Shown piece by piece: positions 43,882 to 52,311 of a stretch of 64,000 nt of DNA; within the stretch, counting starts at the first letter, position 1; every line of letters starts with the position of its first letter. Below the pieces are notes generated by a model. That model made no database searches. It saw only the letters and a program-made list of their open reading frames with translations, and was not told the DNA's origin. The DNA is taken from contig NZ_CP136336.1 of assembly GCF_032681285.1 (NCBI RefSeq), positions 1,723,001 to 1,787,000 of the forward strand, read 5' to 3'. The translations under genes and the position numbers were made by a program. The DNA comes from Piscinibacter gummiphilus. Its GTDB lineage: Bacteria; Pseudomonadota; Gammaproteobacteria; Burkholderiales; Burkholderiaceae_C.

Positions 43882-45621
43882 TCAAAACTTGAACTGCAGC
43901 GCGTGCAAGCGGGCGAAGAGGCCTGCTTGGGCCAACAGCTCTTGGCGCGTGCCCAGTTCGACGAGTCGGCCTTGATTGAGTACGGCGATGCGATCGGCCT
44001 TCTCGATGGTCGAGAGGCGGTGCGCCACGACAATGGTCGTGCGCCCCTCCATCAGCCGCTCCAGTGCCTGCTGCACCAAGTGTTCGCTCGCACTGTCGAG
44101 CGCCGAGGTGGCTTCGTCGAGGATCAGCACAGGTGCGTCTTTGTAGATCGCGCGGGCGATTGCGAGGCGCTGACGCTGGCCGCCCGAGAGCTGGTTGCCG
44201 TTGTGGCCGACGCGTGCCATCACGCCTTCGGGTTGCTCTTCAGCGAAATCGAGCAGGTTTGCCGAGGCAAGTGCGCTTCTCACGCGGTCCAGGTCAATGG
44301 GATGGCTACCTATCCCCACGTTGGCGGCGATGGTGTCGTTGAAGAGCACCACGTCCTGGCTCACCAGCGCGAATTGGCGGCGCAGCGAGGTCAGCTCCCA
44401 GTCGCGCAATGGCACGCCGTCGAGGCGGATTTCACCCTCGGTGGGGTCGAGGAAGCGAGGCAGCAGATTGACGAGCGTCGATTTGCCGGCACCGGATGGG
44501 CCGACCAAGGCCAGCTTTTCGCCAGCGCGCACTTGCAGCGTGAGTCCGCTCAATGCCACGGCGTCTTCGTTGTAGCGCAGCGAGACGTCGCGGAACTCGA
44601 GTTCGCCGCGCGCGCGCGCGGCAGTGTGCGTGCCAGTTTCCTCGACAGGCACCTTGTGCATGAGGTCAAGGCCGCGTTGGATCGCGGTGAGCCCCCGCGT
44701 CACCGGGCCAGCCACGTCGGCGAGGTGGCGCAACGGCGAGATGAGCATCAGCATGGCGGTGATAAACGCGACGAAGCCACCCACCGTCGCTCCCTGTGTG
44801 TTGCTCTGCCACAGCGCGACCACGATGACGGCGGAGAGGGCGAAGGCCGAGATCAGCTGGGTCACCGGCGTGATGGCTGACGAGGCCACCGTCCCCTTGA
44901 GCGAGAGTTGGCGCATCCGGGTGCTGGCCGTGTTGAAGCGCTGCTCCTGTGCCGCCTTGGCGTCGTGCAGACGCACGATTCGCCAGGCGAGCGTGTTCTC
45001 TTCCATCACGTAGGCAATCTCGTCGGCGGCGCCTTGAGTGGCCAGGCTGATGCGGTGCATGCGACGGCTGAAGTAGCGCACCGTCACGGCTACAGGGGGA
45101 AGCAGCACCGCAATGAAGAGCGTGAGTTGCCAGTTGATCCACAACAGGTAGATCAGAAGCGCAACGGCGGTGAAGCTGTCTTTGATCAGCGTCTGTGCGG
45201 CGCCCACCAGGGTCTGCGTACCGTTTTGCACCTCGTACACCACGGTGTTGATGAGGCTGCTGGCCGTCTGCTGCGAGAAGAGCGACGCTTGCGACAAAAG
45301 CACGTGCTCGAACATGTCGCGCCGCATCTTCAGCGTGGCTTCGTTCGAGGCCCAGGAGAGCGCGTAGTTGACCAGGAAACCTGAGATGCCGCGGGTCAGG
45401 AAGAGCCCGATGATGACCGCGGGCACCGCCCAGAGGGGCACTTTGCCTTGCTGGGTAAAGCCGCCGTCCAGCAGCGGTTTCATCATCGCCGCAAGCGCTG
45501 GCTCGGTGGCCGCACCAATCGAAGCCCCCACCGCCGCCAGCACGAACGCGAGTTTGGTGCCGGCAAAGTAGGGCGCGACGCGCGCGAGGCGCTGCCGCAG
45601 GTTCTGGGTGGGTTGGGTCAT
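43882..45621 (-). CDS. msbA: Lipid A/LPS ABC exporter MsbA
   Basis: Encodes 579 residues, the normal length of the half-transporter. Six membrane helices (1-310) are followed by an ATPase domain with Walker A GPSGAGKST, signature LSGGQRQRLAIARAI, Walker B VLILDEATSALD and H-loop VAHRLST. It flips lipid A-core across the inner membrane. It sits between glycosyltransferase genes and is divergent from the WaaE-like gene across 67 bases. Confidence 0.93.
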   Translation of the reverse strand: MTQPTQNLRQRLARVAPYFAGTKLAFVLAAVGASIGAATEPALAAMMKPLLDGGFTQQGKVPLWAVPAVIIGLFLTRGISGFLVNYALSWASNEATLKMRRDMFEHVLLSQASLFSQQTASSLINTVVYEVQNGTQTLVGAAQTLIKDSFTAVALLIYLLWINWQLTLFIAVLLPPVAVTVRYFSRRMHRISLATQGAADEIAYVMEENTLAWRIVRLHDAKAAQEQRFNTASTRMRQLSLKGTVASSAITPVTQLISAFALSAVIVVALWQSNTQGATVGGFVAFITAMLMLISPLRHLADVAGPVTRGLTAIQRGLDLMHKVPVEETGTHTAARARGELEFRDVSLRYNEDAVALSGLTLQVRAGEKLALVGPSGAGKSTLVNLLPRFLDPTEGEIRLDGVPLRDWELTSLRRQFALVSQDVVLFNDTIAANVGIGSHPIDLDRVRSALASANLLDFAEEQPEGVMARVGHNGNQLSGGQRQRLAIARAIYKDAPVLILDEATSALDSASEHLVQQALERLMEGRTTIVVAHRLSTIEKADRIAVLNQGRLVELGTRQELLAQAGLFARLHALQFKF

Positions 45622-45651
45622 AGGAAGCGCGGATTATCCAATGCGCCTGCC

Positions 45652-45657
45652 TACAAT
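45652..45657 (+). promoter_or_regulatory. Possible -10 element
   Basis: TACAAT (five of six consensus bases), 32 bases before the WaaE-like gene start. No convincing -35 at 16-18 bases. Confidence 0.35.
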
Positions 45658-45688
45658 CCCCGCCACCTCGAAGGAGCGCCTGCCCCAC

Positions 45689-46468
45689 ATGCCCGAGATC
45701 GCGCTGTCCGTCATCCTCATCACCCGCAACGAAAGCCGCAACATCGCCGCGTGCTTGAAGAGCGTGGCCTTTGCCGACGAGTGGATCGTCGTGGATTCGG
45801 GCAGCGCGGACGACACGGCAGACATCGCACGCAGCCTGGGCGCGCAGGTCATCACCACCGCCGACTGGCCCGGCTTCGGCCAGCAGAAGAACCGCGCGCT
45901 CGATGCCGCCCGCGGCCGCTGGGTGCTGAGTCTCGATGCCGACGAGCGCGTGAGCCCTGAGCTCGCCCAGCGCATCCGCGAGGTCGTGACGAAGGACGGC
46001 CCGGCCGAGGGATACGAGCTTTCACGTATCTCCCGCTTCTGCGGACAGTGGATCCGCCACGGCGACTGGTACCCCGACCGCGTGCTGCGCGTCTTCCGCC
46101 GCGGCCGTGCGCGCTTTACCGACGACCTGGTGCACGAGCGTCTCGTCGTGCAAGGCAAGGTCGAGCGGCTCAAGGGCGACCTGCTGCACGACACCATGCC
46201 CTCGCTCGACGACGCGCTCGACAAGATGAACCGCTACAGCAGCGGCCGGGCGCTCGACAAGGTCAAGGCTGGCAAGCGTGGCAGCCTTTTTGCTGCAGTG
46301 ACCCACGGGTGGTGGGCGTTCATGCGCTGCTACTTCCTCAAGCGCGGCTTTCTCGATGGCCGCCTCGGCCTCGTGCTCGCGATTTACCAGGCGGAAGGTA
46401 CTTATTACAGGTACCTCAAGATGGATTTGCTCGCACGCCAGGCCGGCAAATCCATTGAACCAATATGA
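45689..46468 (+). CDS. WaaE/KdtX-like family 2 glycosyltransferase
   Basis: Encodes 259 residues from the ATG preceded by AAGGAG; an ATG at 45641 is possible but gives a non-conserved extension. LSVILITRNESRNIAACLKS, WIVVDSGSADDT, NRALDAARGRWVLSLDADER and the C-terminal YQAEGTYYRYLKM fit the WaaE/KdtX group, which adds a sugar (beta-glucose in Klebsiella) to the LPS inner core. It lies 22 bases ahead of tolB on the same strand. Confidence 0.88.
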   Translation: MPEIALSVILITRNESRNIAACLKSVAFADEWIVVDSGSADDTADIARSLGAQVITTADWPGFGQQKNRALDAARGRWVLSLDADERVSPELAQRIREVVTKDGPAEGYELSRISRFCGQWIRHGDWYPDRVLRVFRRGRARFTDDLVHERLVVQGKVERLKGDLLHDTMPSLDDALDKMNRYSSGRALDKVKAGKRGSLFAAVTHGWWAFMRCYFLKRGFLDGRLGLVLAIYQAEGTYYRYLKMDLLARQAGKSIEPI

Positions 46469-46490
46469 ATTACGAGGATCAGGACAATCC

Positions 46491-47780
46491 ATGCCGATGA
46501 ATCGACGACTGTTTGCAGCCTCTTCTGGCCTCCTGCTCGCCGCCCCGGCGCTGGCCCAGTTCCGGGTCGAGATTTCGGGTGTGGGTGCGACCCAGCTGCC
46601 GATCGCGATCGCCCGCTTCCGCGATGAAGATCGCACAACGCAGTCCGTGTCGGCGGTGATCAAGGCCGACCTGGAGCGCTCAGGCCTCTTCCGCGCAGTC
46701 AAGACCGACCAGGTCATCGACGAGTCCGCGAAGCCCAATCTCGGCGATTGGCGTGGCCAGTCGGCCGACCAATCGGCCGATGCGCTCCTGGCCGGCTCGG
46801 TGACTCGCCTGGCCGACGGTCGCTTCGACGTGCGCTACAAGCTCTGGGACGTGGTCAAAGGCAAGGAGCTCGTATTTGCCAACGTCACGGCCGGGCCCGC
46901 CGAGCTGCGCCTGGCCGCCCACCGGATTGCCGACGTGGTCTATGAAAAGCTGACCGGCGAGAAGGGGGTGTTCTCGACCTTCATTGCCTACGTCACGCGC
47001 TCGGGCAAGCGTTACGCACTGCGCGTGGACCACGCCGACGGCGCGGGTGGCGAGGTCGCCCTGCAGAGCAGCGAAGCGATCATTTCGCCGTCCTGGTCGC
47101 CCGACGGGCAGGAGCTGGCCTACGTGACCTTCCAGGACGAGCGCAAGGCCGCCGTGTTCGCCCAGAACATCGTCACCGGCGCGCGCCGCAAGCTTGCGAG
47201 CTTCCCGGGCTCGAACAGCGCGCCGAGCTGGTCGCCCGACGGCAAGTCCCTCGTGGTCACGCTCAGCCGCGACGGCGGCTCGCAGCTCTACATCATCGGC
47301 CGCAACGGCGAGAGCCCGCGGCGCCTGACCAACAGCCAGGCGATCGACACCGAAGGCACATTCACGCCCGATGGCAAGCAGATCTATTTCGTGAGTGACC
47401 GCAGCGGCGGCCCGCAGATCTACCGCATGTCTGCCGGAGGCGGCGCGGCCGAGCGCGTGAGCTTTACCGGCAGCTACAACATCAGCCCGGCCATCAGCCC
47501 CGATGGCCGCTACCTCGCCTATATTTCCCGCCAGAACGGCGCCTTCAAGCTCTACGTGGGCGAGATCGGCAAGCTCGGCAACGCGCAAGCCATCACCGAC
47601 ACCAGCGACGATGAAAGTCCGAGCTTTGCGCCCAACAGCAAGCTCATCATCTACGCCACCCGGGCCAACGGCCGCGACACGCTGATGACGACCACCCTCG
47701 ACGGCAAGATCAAGGGCGCTCTCGATGCCAACCGCTTCCCCGACGTGCGTGAACCAGCGTGGGGCCCGTTCGTTCGCTGA
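46491..47780 (+). CDS. tolB: Tol-Pal system beta-propeller protein TolB
   Basis: Encodes 429 residues. Signal peptide cleaved after ALAQ, an N-terminal mixed domain (FRVEISGVGATQLPIAIARF), then five PD40 propeller blades (SPSWSPDGQELAYVTF, APSWSPDGKSLVVTLS, EGTFTPDGKQIYFVSD, SPAISPDGRYLAYIS, SPSFAPNSKLIIYAT). The periplasmic TolB binds Pal and takes part in outer-membrane constriction at division. It is followed by pal and cpoB, but tolQ, tolR and tolA are not upstream. Confidence 0.95.
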   Translation: MPMNRRLFAASSGLLLAAPALAQFRVEISGVGATQLPIAIARFRDEDRTTQSVSAVIKADLERSGLFRAVKTDQVIDESAKPNLGDWRGQSADQSADALLAGSVTRLADGRFDVRYKLWDVVKGKELVFANVTAGPAELRLAAHRIADVVYEKLTGEKGVFSTFIAYVTRSGKRYALRVDHADGAGGEVALQSSEAIISPSWSPDGQELAYVTFQDERKAAVFAQNIVTGARRKLASFPGSNSAPSWSPDGKSLVVTLSRDGGSQLYIIGRNGESPRRLTNSQAIDTEGTFTPDGKQIYFVSDRSGGPQIYRMSAGGGAAERVSFTGSYNISPAISPDGRYLAYISRQNGAFKLYVGEIGKLGNAQAITDTSDDESPSFAPNSKLIIYATRANGRDTLMTTTLDGKIKGALDANRFPDVREPAWGPFVR

Positions 47781-47858
47781 TATCTTTTTCTTGCGCTGAC
47801 CAAGCGCCTTTCAGACCAGCCGTACAGGCAGCTCATCCCGACCATCAGGAGAATCACC

Positions 47859-48401
47859 ATGAACATGTCCCGCCTCGCTCTCATCGTCGCCGTGTCTTCA
47901 GCCGTCTTCGCCGGCTGCGCGTCGAACGTGCCGCTGGACAACAAGGCCGCGCCGGTGGAGTCGCGTACACCTGGCGCTGCGGGGGCCAACAACGGCTCGT
48001 CGTCGGCCAACGGCACCAACTCCGGCCGCGTCGCCAGCGTCGACCTGACCAAGAATGCGCCGCCTGCCGCCGAAGTCGGCCGCATCGTCTACTTCGACTA
48101 CGACAGCTTCGTGATCAAGGATGAGTTCCGCCCCGTCATCGAAGGCCAGGCCAAGATGCTTGCGGCGAACAAGTCGAAGAAGCTCACCATCGAAGGCCAC
48201 ACCGACGAGCGCGGCGGCAGCGAGTACAACCTGGCGCTCGGCCAGAAGCGCGCCGAGTCGGTGGCCAAGTCCCTGAAGCTGCTCGGCGTGACCGATGCGC
48301 AGATCGAAGCCGTGAGCTTCGGCAAGGAGCGCCCGGCCGACCAGGGCCATGACGAAGCGGCGTGGGCGAAGAACCGCCGCGCAGAGCTGTCCAGCCGCTG
48401 A
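47859..48401 (+). CDS. pal: Peptidoglycan-associated lipoprotein Pal
   Basis: Encodes 180 residues. The lipobox FAGC places the lipidated cysteine at position 20. A Ser/Asn/Gly-rich linker leads to a C-terminal OmpA-like domain with VYFDYDSFVIKDEF and TIEGHTDERGGSEYNLALGQ, which binds diaminopimelate in peptidoglycan. It anchors the outer membrane to the wall and binds TolB. 78 bases separate it from tolB. Confidence 0.95.
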   Translation: MNMSRLALIVAVSSAVFAGCASNVPLDNKAAPVESRTPGAAGANNGSSSANGTNSGRVASVDLTKNAPPAAEVGRIVYFDYDSFVIKDEFRPVIEGQAKMLAANKSKKLTIEGHTDERGGSEYNLALGQKRAESVAKSLKLLGVTDAQIEAVSFGKERPADQGHDEAAWAKNRRAELSSR

Positions 48402-48409
48402 GCGTGGCC

Positions 48410-49222
48410 ATGAATCGGCCCCTGACGATGCGAGGGCGGCCTGCTGTTTGGGCCTTGCTGCTGGCGCTTGCGGCGCCGGCGGCCCATGCCGGCCTCTTCG
48501 ACGACGACGAGGCGCGCAAGGCCATCCTCGACATGCGGCAGCGCCAGGAGCAGGGCGACGCCAAGTTGCGCGCGGCGATGGCCGAGAACCAGGCCCAGCT
48601 GCTGGAGCAGATCAGCCAGCTCCGGCGCAGCCTGCTCGACCTCAACAACCAGCTCGAAACCGTGCGTGCCGAGATGGCGCGCATGCGCGGGCAAGACGAG
48701 CAGCTGCAGCGCGACGTCACCGAACTGCAGCGTGTGCAGGGCGACCTCCAGAAGGCACAAAAGGATGTGCAGCAGGGCGTCGAAGACCGCATCCGCAAGC
48801 TGGAGCCGGTGAAGGTCTCGGTCGACGGCCGCGAATTCCTGGTCGACCCGGAAGAGCGCCGCCAGTACGAAGACGCGATGGCGCTGTTGCGCAAGAGCGA
48901 GTTCGCCGCGGCCTCGGCGGCCTTCGCGGCCTTCGCCAAGCGCTACCCGGCGAGCGGCTACATGCCCTCGTTGCAGTTCTGGCGCGGCAACGCGCAGTAC
49001 GCGATGCGCGAGTACCGCGAGGCGATCAATAGCTTCCGCGCGCTGCTGTCGACCGCGCCCGATCACGTTCGGGCACCCGAGTCGCTGCTGGCCATTGCCA
49101 ACTGCCAGATGGAGCTGAAAGACAACAAGGGCGCGCGCCGCACCATCGACGAGCTGGTGAAGGCGTACCCGAAGTCCGAGGCCGCACAGGCGGGCAAGGA
49201 GCGCCTGGCGTCCCTGCGCTGA
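48410..49222 (+). CDS. cpoB: Cell-division coordinator CpoB (YbgF)
   Basis: Encodes 270 residues. Signal peptide ending PAAHAG, then a long coiled coil at about 30-140 (QLLEQISQLRRSLLDLNNQL, RDVTELQRVQGDLQKAQKDV), then tetratricopeptide repeats (ALLRKSEFAAASAAFAAFAK, QYAMREYREAINSFRALL, KDNKGARRTIDELVKAYPKS). CpoB links the Tol machine to peptidoglycan synthesis during division. It sits nine bases after pal. The start is the ATG giving MNRPLTMRGRPAV; a GTG two codons earlier is possible. Confidence 0.92.
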   Translation: MNRPLTMRGRPAVWALLLALAAPAAHAGLFDDDEARKAILDMRQRQEQGDAKLRAAMAENQAQLLEQISQLRRSLLDLNNQLETVRAEMARMRGQDEQLQRDVTELQRVQGDLQKAQKDVQQGVEDRIRKLEPVKVSVDGREFLVDPEERRQYEDAMALLRKSEFAAASAAFAAFAKRYPASGYMPSLQFWRGNAQYAMREYREAINSFRALLSTAPDHVRAPESLLAIANCQMELKDNKGARRTIDELVKAYPKSEAAQAGKERLASLR

Positions 49223-49247
49223 GGCTCGCGCTCCCCGTGGATCTCTC

Positions 49248-50048
49248 TTGAACGCGCCGCTCGACCTGCTGGCCCCCGACCTCGAACGTCGCTTTGGCGG
49301 CTTGCGGCGCCTGCATGGCGATGCGGGCTACAAGGCGCTGCGTTCGGCGCGGGTCGGCCTTGTGGGCCTGGGGGGCGTGGGCTCCTGGGCCGTCGAAGCG
49401 CTGGCGCGCAGTGGCGTGGCGCAGCTCACGCTCTTCGACATGGACCATGTCGCGGAGTCCAACATCAACCGCCAGGTGCAGGCACGCGGCGAAACGCTGG
49501 GCCAGCACAAGGGCGAGGCGCTGCGTGCGCGCATTGCCGACATCCACCCGGGTTGCGACGTGCAGGTGGTCGATGACTTCGTGACCGCCGCCAATTGGCC
49601 TTCACTGCTGCCGCGCGAGATCGACGTGCTCATCGATGCATGCGATCAGGTGCAAGCCAAGATGGCGATGGCCGTGTGGGCGCGTGAAGGGCGGCACGAC
49701 TTCGTGTGCGTCGGCGCGGCCGGAGGCAAGCAGAAGCCACAGCTGGTGGAAGTCGACGACATCTCCCGTGCCACGCACGATCCGCTGCTGGCCTCGATGC
49801 GCCAGCGGCTGCGCAAGCAGCACGGTGCGCCGCGCGATCGTGCGATGGGTGTGCGCTGCGTGTTCTCGCGCGAAGCCGTGATGTCGCCTGCCGATGCCTT
49901 CTGCGACGTCGGGGATGACGCGGGCGGAGCCAAGGTCGACGGCAGCCTCAATTGCCATGGGTATGGCTCGAGTGTTGTCGTTACCGCAACGTTCGGTTTG
50001 GTCGCCGCCTCAGAAGCGCTACAATGCGTGCTTCGCCGGTTGGCTTGA
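49248..50048 (+). CDS. tcdA: tRNA threonylcarbamoyladenosine dehydratase
   Basis: Encodes 266 residues from a TTG start; no other start codon would include the conserved N-terminus LERRFGGLRRLHGDAGYKAL. It is an E1-like adenylating enzyme with VGLVGLGGVGSWAVEALARSG (ATP binding) and LFDMDHVAESNINRQ, plus the later KQKPQLVEVDD and DRAMGVRCVFSRE. It cyclises t6A37 of tRNAs. Its last bases hold the -35 of the downstream tRNA promoter. Confidence 0.92.
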   Translation: MNAPLDLLAPDLERRFGGLRRLHGDAGYKALRSARVGLVGLGGVGSWAVEALARSGVAQLTLFDMDHVAESNINRQVQARGETLGQHKGEALRARIADIHPGCDVQVVDDFVTAANWPSLLPREIDVLIDACDQVQAKMAMAVWAREGRHDFVCVGAAGGKQKPQLVEVDDISRATHDPLLASMRQRLRKQHGAPRDRAMGVRCVFSREAVMSPADAFCDVGDDAGGAKVDGSLNCHGYGSSVVVTATFGLVAASEALQCVLRRLA

Positions 50049-50074
50049 AGCAACTTCGCAAAGCCCGTTATACT
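50045..50074 (+). promoter_or_regulatory. tRNA operon promoter
   Basis: TTGAAG (50045-50050), an 18-base spacer, and TATACT (50069-50074), 13 bases before the first tRNA-Lys. The -35 overlaps the tcdA stop codon. Confidence 0.6.
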
Positions 50075-50086
50075 CATGGGCTTGCC

Positions 50087-50162
50087 GGGTTGTTAGCTCA
50101 GTCGGTAGAGCAGCGGACTTTTAATCCGTTGGTCGCAGGTTCAAGTCCTGCACAACCCACCA
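50087..50162 (+). tRNA. tRNA-Lys (anticodon TTT)
   Basis: 76 bases with complete cloverleaf: acceptor GGGTTGT/ACAACCC, D-arm GCTC/GAGC, anticodon stem GCGGA/TCCGT with loop CTTTTAA, T-arm GCAGG-TTCAAGT-CCTGC, and an encoded CCA end. Confidence 0.98.
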
Positions 50163-50187
50163 GTTCCTCCGGGAACACAGAACGAGC

Positions 50188-50263
50188 GGGCTCTTAGCTC
50201 AGTTGGTAGAGCAGCGGACTCTTAATCCGTTGGTCGTAGGTTCGAATCCTACAGGGCCCACCA
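50188..50263 (+). tRNA. tRNA-Lys (anticodon CTT)
   Basis: 76 bases: acceptor GGGCTCT/AGGGCCC (one G-T pair), D-arm GCTC/GAGC, anticodon stem GCGGA/TCCGT with loop CTCTTAA, T-arm GTAGG-TTCGAAT-CCTAC, and an encoded CCA end. It lies 25 bases after the first tRNA and shares its promoter. Confidence 0.98.
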
Positions 50264-50270
50264 AAATTCA

Positions 50271-50306
50271 AGCACTTAGCACGCGAAAGCGGCTAAGTGC
50301 TTTTTG
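50271..50306 (+). terminator. Rho-independent terminator of the tRNA operon
   Basis: AGCACTTAGC/GCTAAGTGCT stem (10 pairs) with an 11-base loop, followed by TTTTGC. It lies directly after tRNA-Lys(CTT) and before the convergent sbtA-like gene. Confidence 0.9.
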
Positions 50307-50325
50307 CTTTGTGAGCCCCGCGGTT

Positions 50326-51288
50326 TCACAGGACCCGTTCCGCGATGGAGACGAAGAGGGGAATGCCCAGAAGGATGTTGAAGGGGAAGGTCAACCCGAG
50401 CGACATGCCGAAGTAGAGCGAGGGGTTCGCTTCCGGGATCGCCTGCCGCACCACGGCAGGCACCGCGATGTAAGAAGCGCTGGCTGCCAGCACCATCAGA
50501 AGCGCCCCGTTGCCCGCCGACAGGCCCACCGCTGCCGCCAGCGCGAGTGCCAGGCCGGCGTGAACCAGCGGCCCGACGAGCGCGTAGCCCACCAGCCAGG
50601 GCGAGCGGCCCTTCAGTGCGCCGATGTTGCGCGCCGCAAGAAGGCCCATGTCGAGCAGGAAGAACGCGAGCATTCCCTTGAACAGGTCGCCGGAGAACGG
50701 CTGCATGGACTTTTGACCTGCTTCGCCTGTGATCAGACCGATCACCATGGCGCCCAGCAGCAGCAGTTGCGCACCGTCGGTGAACGACTCGTGAAGCACC
50801 TTGCGCAGGCCCACCTTGTGCGTGCCATGCGCTGTGCCTTCCTTTTGACGCGCCATGTTCGCCAGCACGACGGCCATCACGATCGCGGGGGACTCCATCA
50901 AGGCCATGGCCGCCGCCATGTGCCCGCCGTAGGCCAACTGGTGCGTCTCCAGGTACTGCACCGCCGTGATGAAGGTGACGGCACTGACCGATCCGTAGGT
51001 GGCCGAGACCGCCGCGGCGTCGAAACGCGAAAGGCATCGCTTCAAGACCAGGTAGCCCATCGCCGGCACGACCAGTGCCAGCACGACTGCGCAGGCCAGG
51101 CTCACCGCGACCTCGGCGTCCAGCCCTGACTTCGCCAGTGCGAAGCCTCCTTTCAGGCCGAGGGCCATCAGCAGGTACAACGAAAGAAAGCGTGCAATCG
51201 CAGGCGGAATTTCCAGGTTGGATCGGACGGTGCCGGCAAGGAGCCCGAAGACGAAGAAGAGGATGGCGGGGTCGAGGAAGTTTTGCAT
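50326..51288 (-). CDS. sbtA: SbtA-type sodium-dependent bicarbonate permease
   Basis: Encodes 320 residues with about ten membrane helices. MQNFLDPAILFFVFGLLAG, then NLEIPPAIARFLSLYLLMAL and LKGGFALAKSG, and the second-half ASASYIAVPAVVRQAIPEAN match the SbtA family of high-affinity Na+/HCO3- transporters. It is slightly shorter than the cyanobacterial ones (about 370), as usual in proteobacteria. The partner gene sbtB is not adjacent. It is divergent from a LysR regulator that probably controls it. Bicarbonate as substrate is by homology only. Confidence 0.82.
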   Translation of the reverse strand: MQNFLDPAILFFVFGLLAGTVRSNLEIPPAIARFLSLYLLMALGLKGGFALAKSGLDAEVAVSLACAVVLALVVPAMGYLVLKRCLSRFDAAAVSATYGSVSAVTFITAVQYLETHQLAYGGHMAAAMALMESPAIVMAVVLANMARQKEGTAHGTHKVGLRKVLHESFTDGAQLLLLGAMVIGLITGEAGQKSMQPFSGDLFKGMLAFFLLDMGLLAARNIGALKGRSPWLVGYALVGPLVHAGLALALAAAVGLSAGNGALLMVLAASASYIAVPAVVRQAIPEANPSLYFGMSLGLTFPFNILLGIPLFVSIAERVL

Positions 51289-51322
51289 GGCGGGGGCGAA
51301 TGCTCGGTGAACCGGCCATGAC

Positions 51323-51352
51323 CGACAAGTGATATGTTCGGATGCAAAACAT
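51323..51352. promoter_or_regulatory. LysR-type operator candidate and sbtA -35
   Basis: ATGTT-N9-AACAT (51334-51352) is a perfect-ended inverted repeat containing T-N-A halves typical of LysR boxes. Five bases beyond it on the sbtA side is TTGTCG (minus strand, 51323-51328), with GAGCAT 17 bases further as a weak -10. The box also lies 11 bases before the LysR start, fitting autorepression. Confidence 0.45.
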
Positions 51353-51363
51353 CGGGGAAGTCG

Positions 51364-52311
51364 ATGAAACACGGAATGCCTCCTGGCCTTCGACAGGCGC
51401 CTCGCGCGAGCCTCGTCCAGCTGCGCAGCCTCGAAGCGGTGGTGCGGCTGGGTGGCGTGGTGCGCGCGGCGCAGTCGCTTCATCTGGCGCAGCCGACGGT
51501 CTCCACGCAACTGAAGGAGCTGTCGGCGGCCCTCGGCCTCGTGCTCTTCGAACAGCGTGGAAGAGGCCTCGTACCAACCGCCATCGGCCAGCGCCTCGCC
51601 GAAGCGGTGCGGGCAATGGGTGCGATCTGGCAGGAATTCGAGGACGACGCGGCCGCGCTGCAGGGCCTGAAGCGCGGGCGCCTGCGCATCGCCGCGGTGA
51701 CCACCACCGAATACTTCCTGCCCGACCTGCTGGGCCCTTTCGCGCGCCAGTACCCCGGCATCCAGATCGAGCTCGCCGTCGAGAACCGCGCGGCCGTCGT
51801 GGCGCGGCTCGAGCGTGGCGATGACGAGCTGGCCGCCATGATGCGTCCGCCGGATCACCTGCCGCTGACCCGCTGGCCGTTTCTCGAGAACCCGCTCGTG
51901 GTGATCGCGCCGAGCGACCACCCGCTCGCGCGGCGCCGGCGGCTCAAGCTGTCAGACTTGGTCGCTGAACCCTTGCTCACGCGCGAGTCGGGGTCGGGAA
52001 CCCGCGCCACGGCAGAAGAAGCGTTCGCGCGCAACAGCGTGTCCTGGGAGCCGCGCATGGCGCTTGGCAGCAACGAGGCGATCAAGCACGCGGTGCGCGC
52101 AGGGCTGGGGCTCGCCGTGCTGTCGCGTCATGCCTTGGCGTCGAACCCGGCGTCGGAAGGACTCACGATCCTGCCGGTGACGGGCTTCCCGCTGCGAGGC
52201 CGCTGGCATCTCGTGTGGCGACATGATCGCGCGCTCTCGCTGCCGGCGAGGACCTTTGTCGACGATCTCAGGAATCGGCTGCGCGTTCGAGCGCGCCCCG
52301 ACGCACCATGA
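51364..52311 (+). CDS. LysR-family regulator (CbbR/CmpR-like)
   Basis: Encodes 315 residues from the ATG preceded by GGGGAAG. N-terminal winged helix-turn-helix (SLVQLRSLEAVVRLGGVVRA, AQPTVSTQLKELSAALGLVL), then a substrate-binding domain (GRLRIAAVTTTEYFLPDLLG, QIELAVENRAAVVARLERG). This resembles CbbR/CmpR regulators of carbon fixation and bicarbonate uptake, fitting the divergent sbtA-like gene. Its stop overlaps the photolyase start by four bases, so both are on one mRNA. Confidence 0.88.
   Translation: MKHGMPPGLRQAPRASLVQLRSLEAVVRLGGVVRAAQSLHLAQPTVSTQLKELSAALGLVLFEQRGRGLVPTAIGQRLAEAVRAMGAIWQEFEDDAAALQGLKRGRLRIAAVTTTEYFLPDLLGPFARQYPGIQIELAVENRAAVVARLERGDDELAAMMRPPDHLPLTRWPFLENPLVVIAPSDHPLARRRRLKLSDLVAEPLLTRESGSGTRATAEEAFARNSVSWEPRMALGSNEAIKHAVRAGLGLAVLSRHALASNPASEGLTILPVTGFPLRGRWHLVWRHDRALSLPARTFVDDLRNRLRVRARPDAP

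Noticed and set aside
47781..47858. Terminator between tolB and pal
   Set aside because: A five-pair GCGCT/AGCGC hairpin is present but no T-run follows, so cotranscription is more likely.
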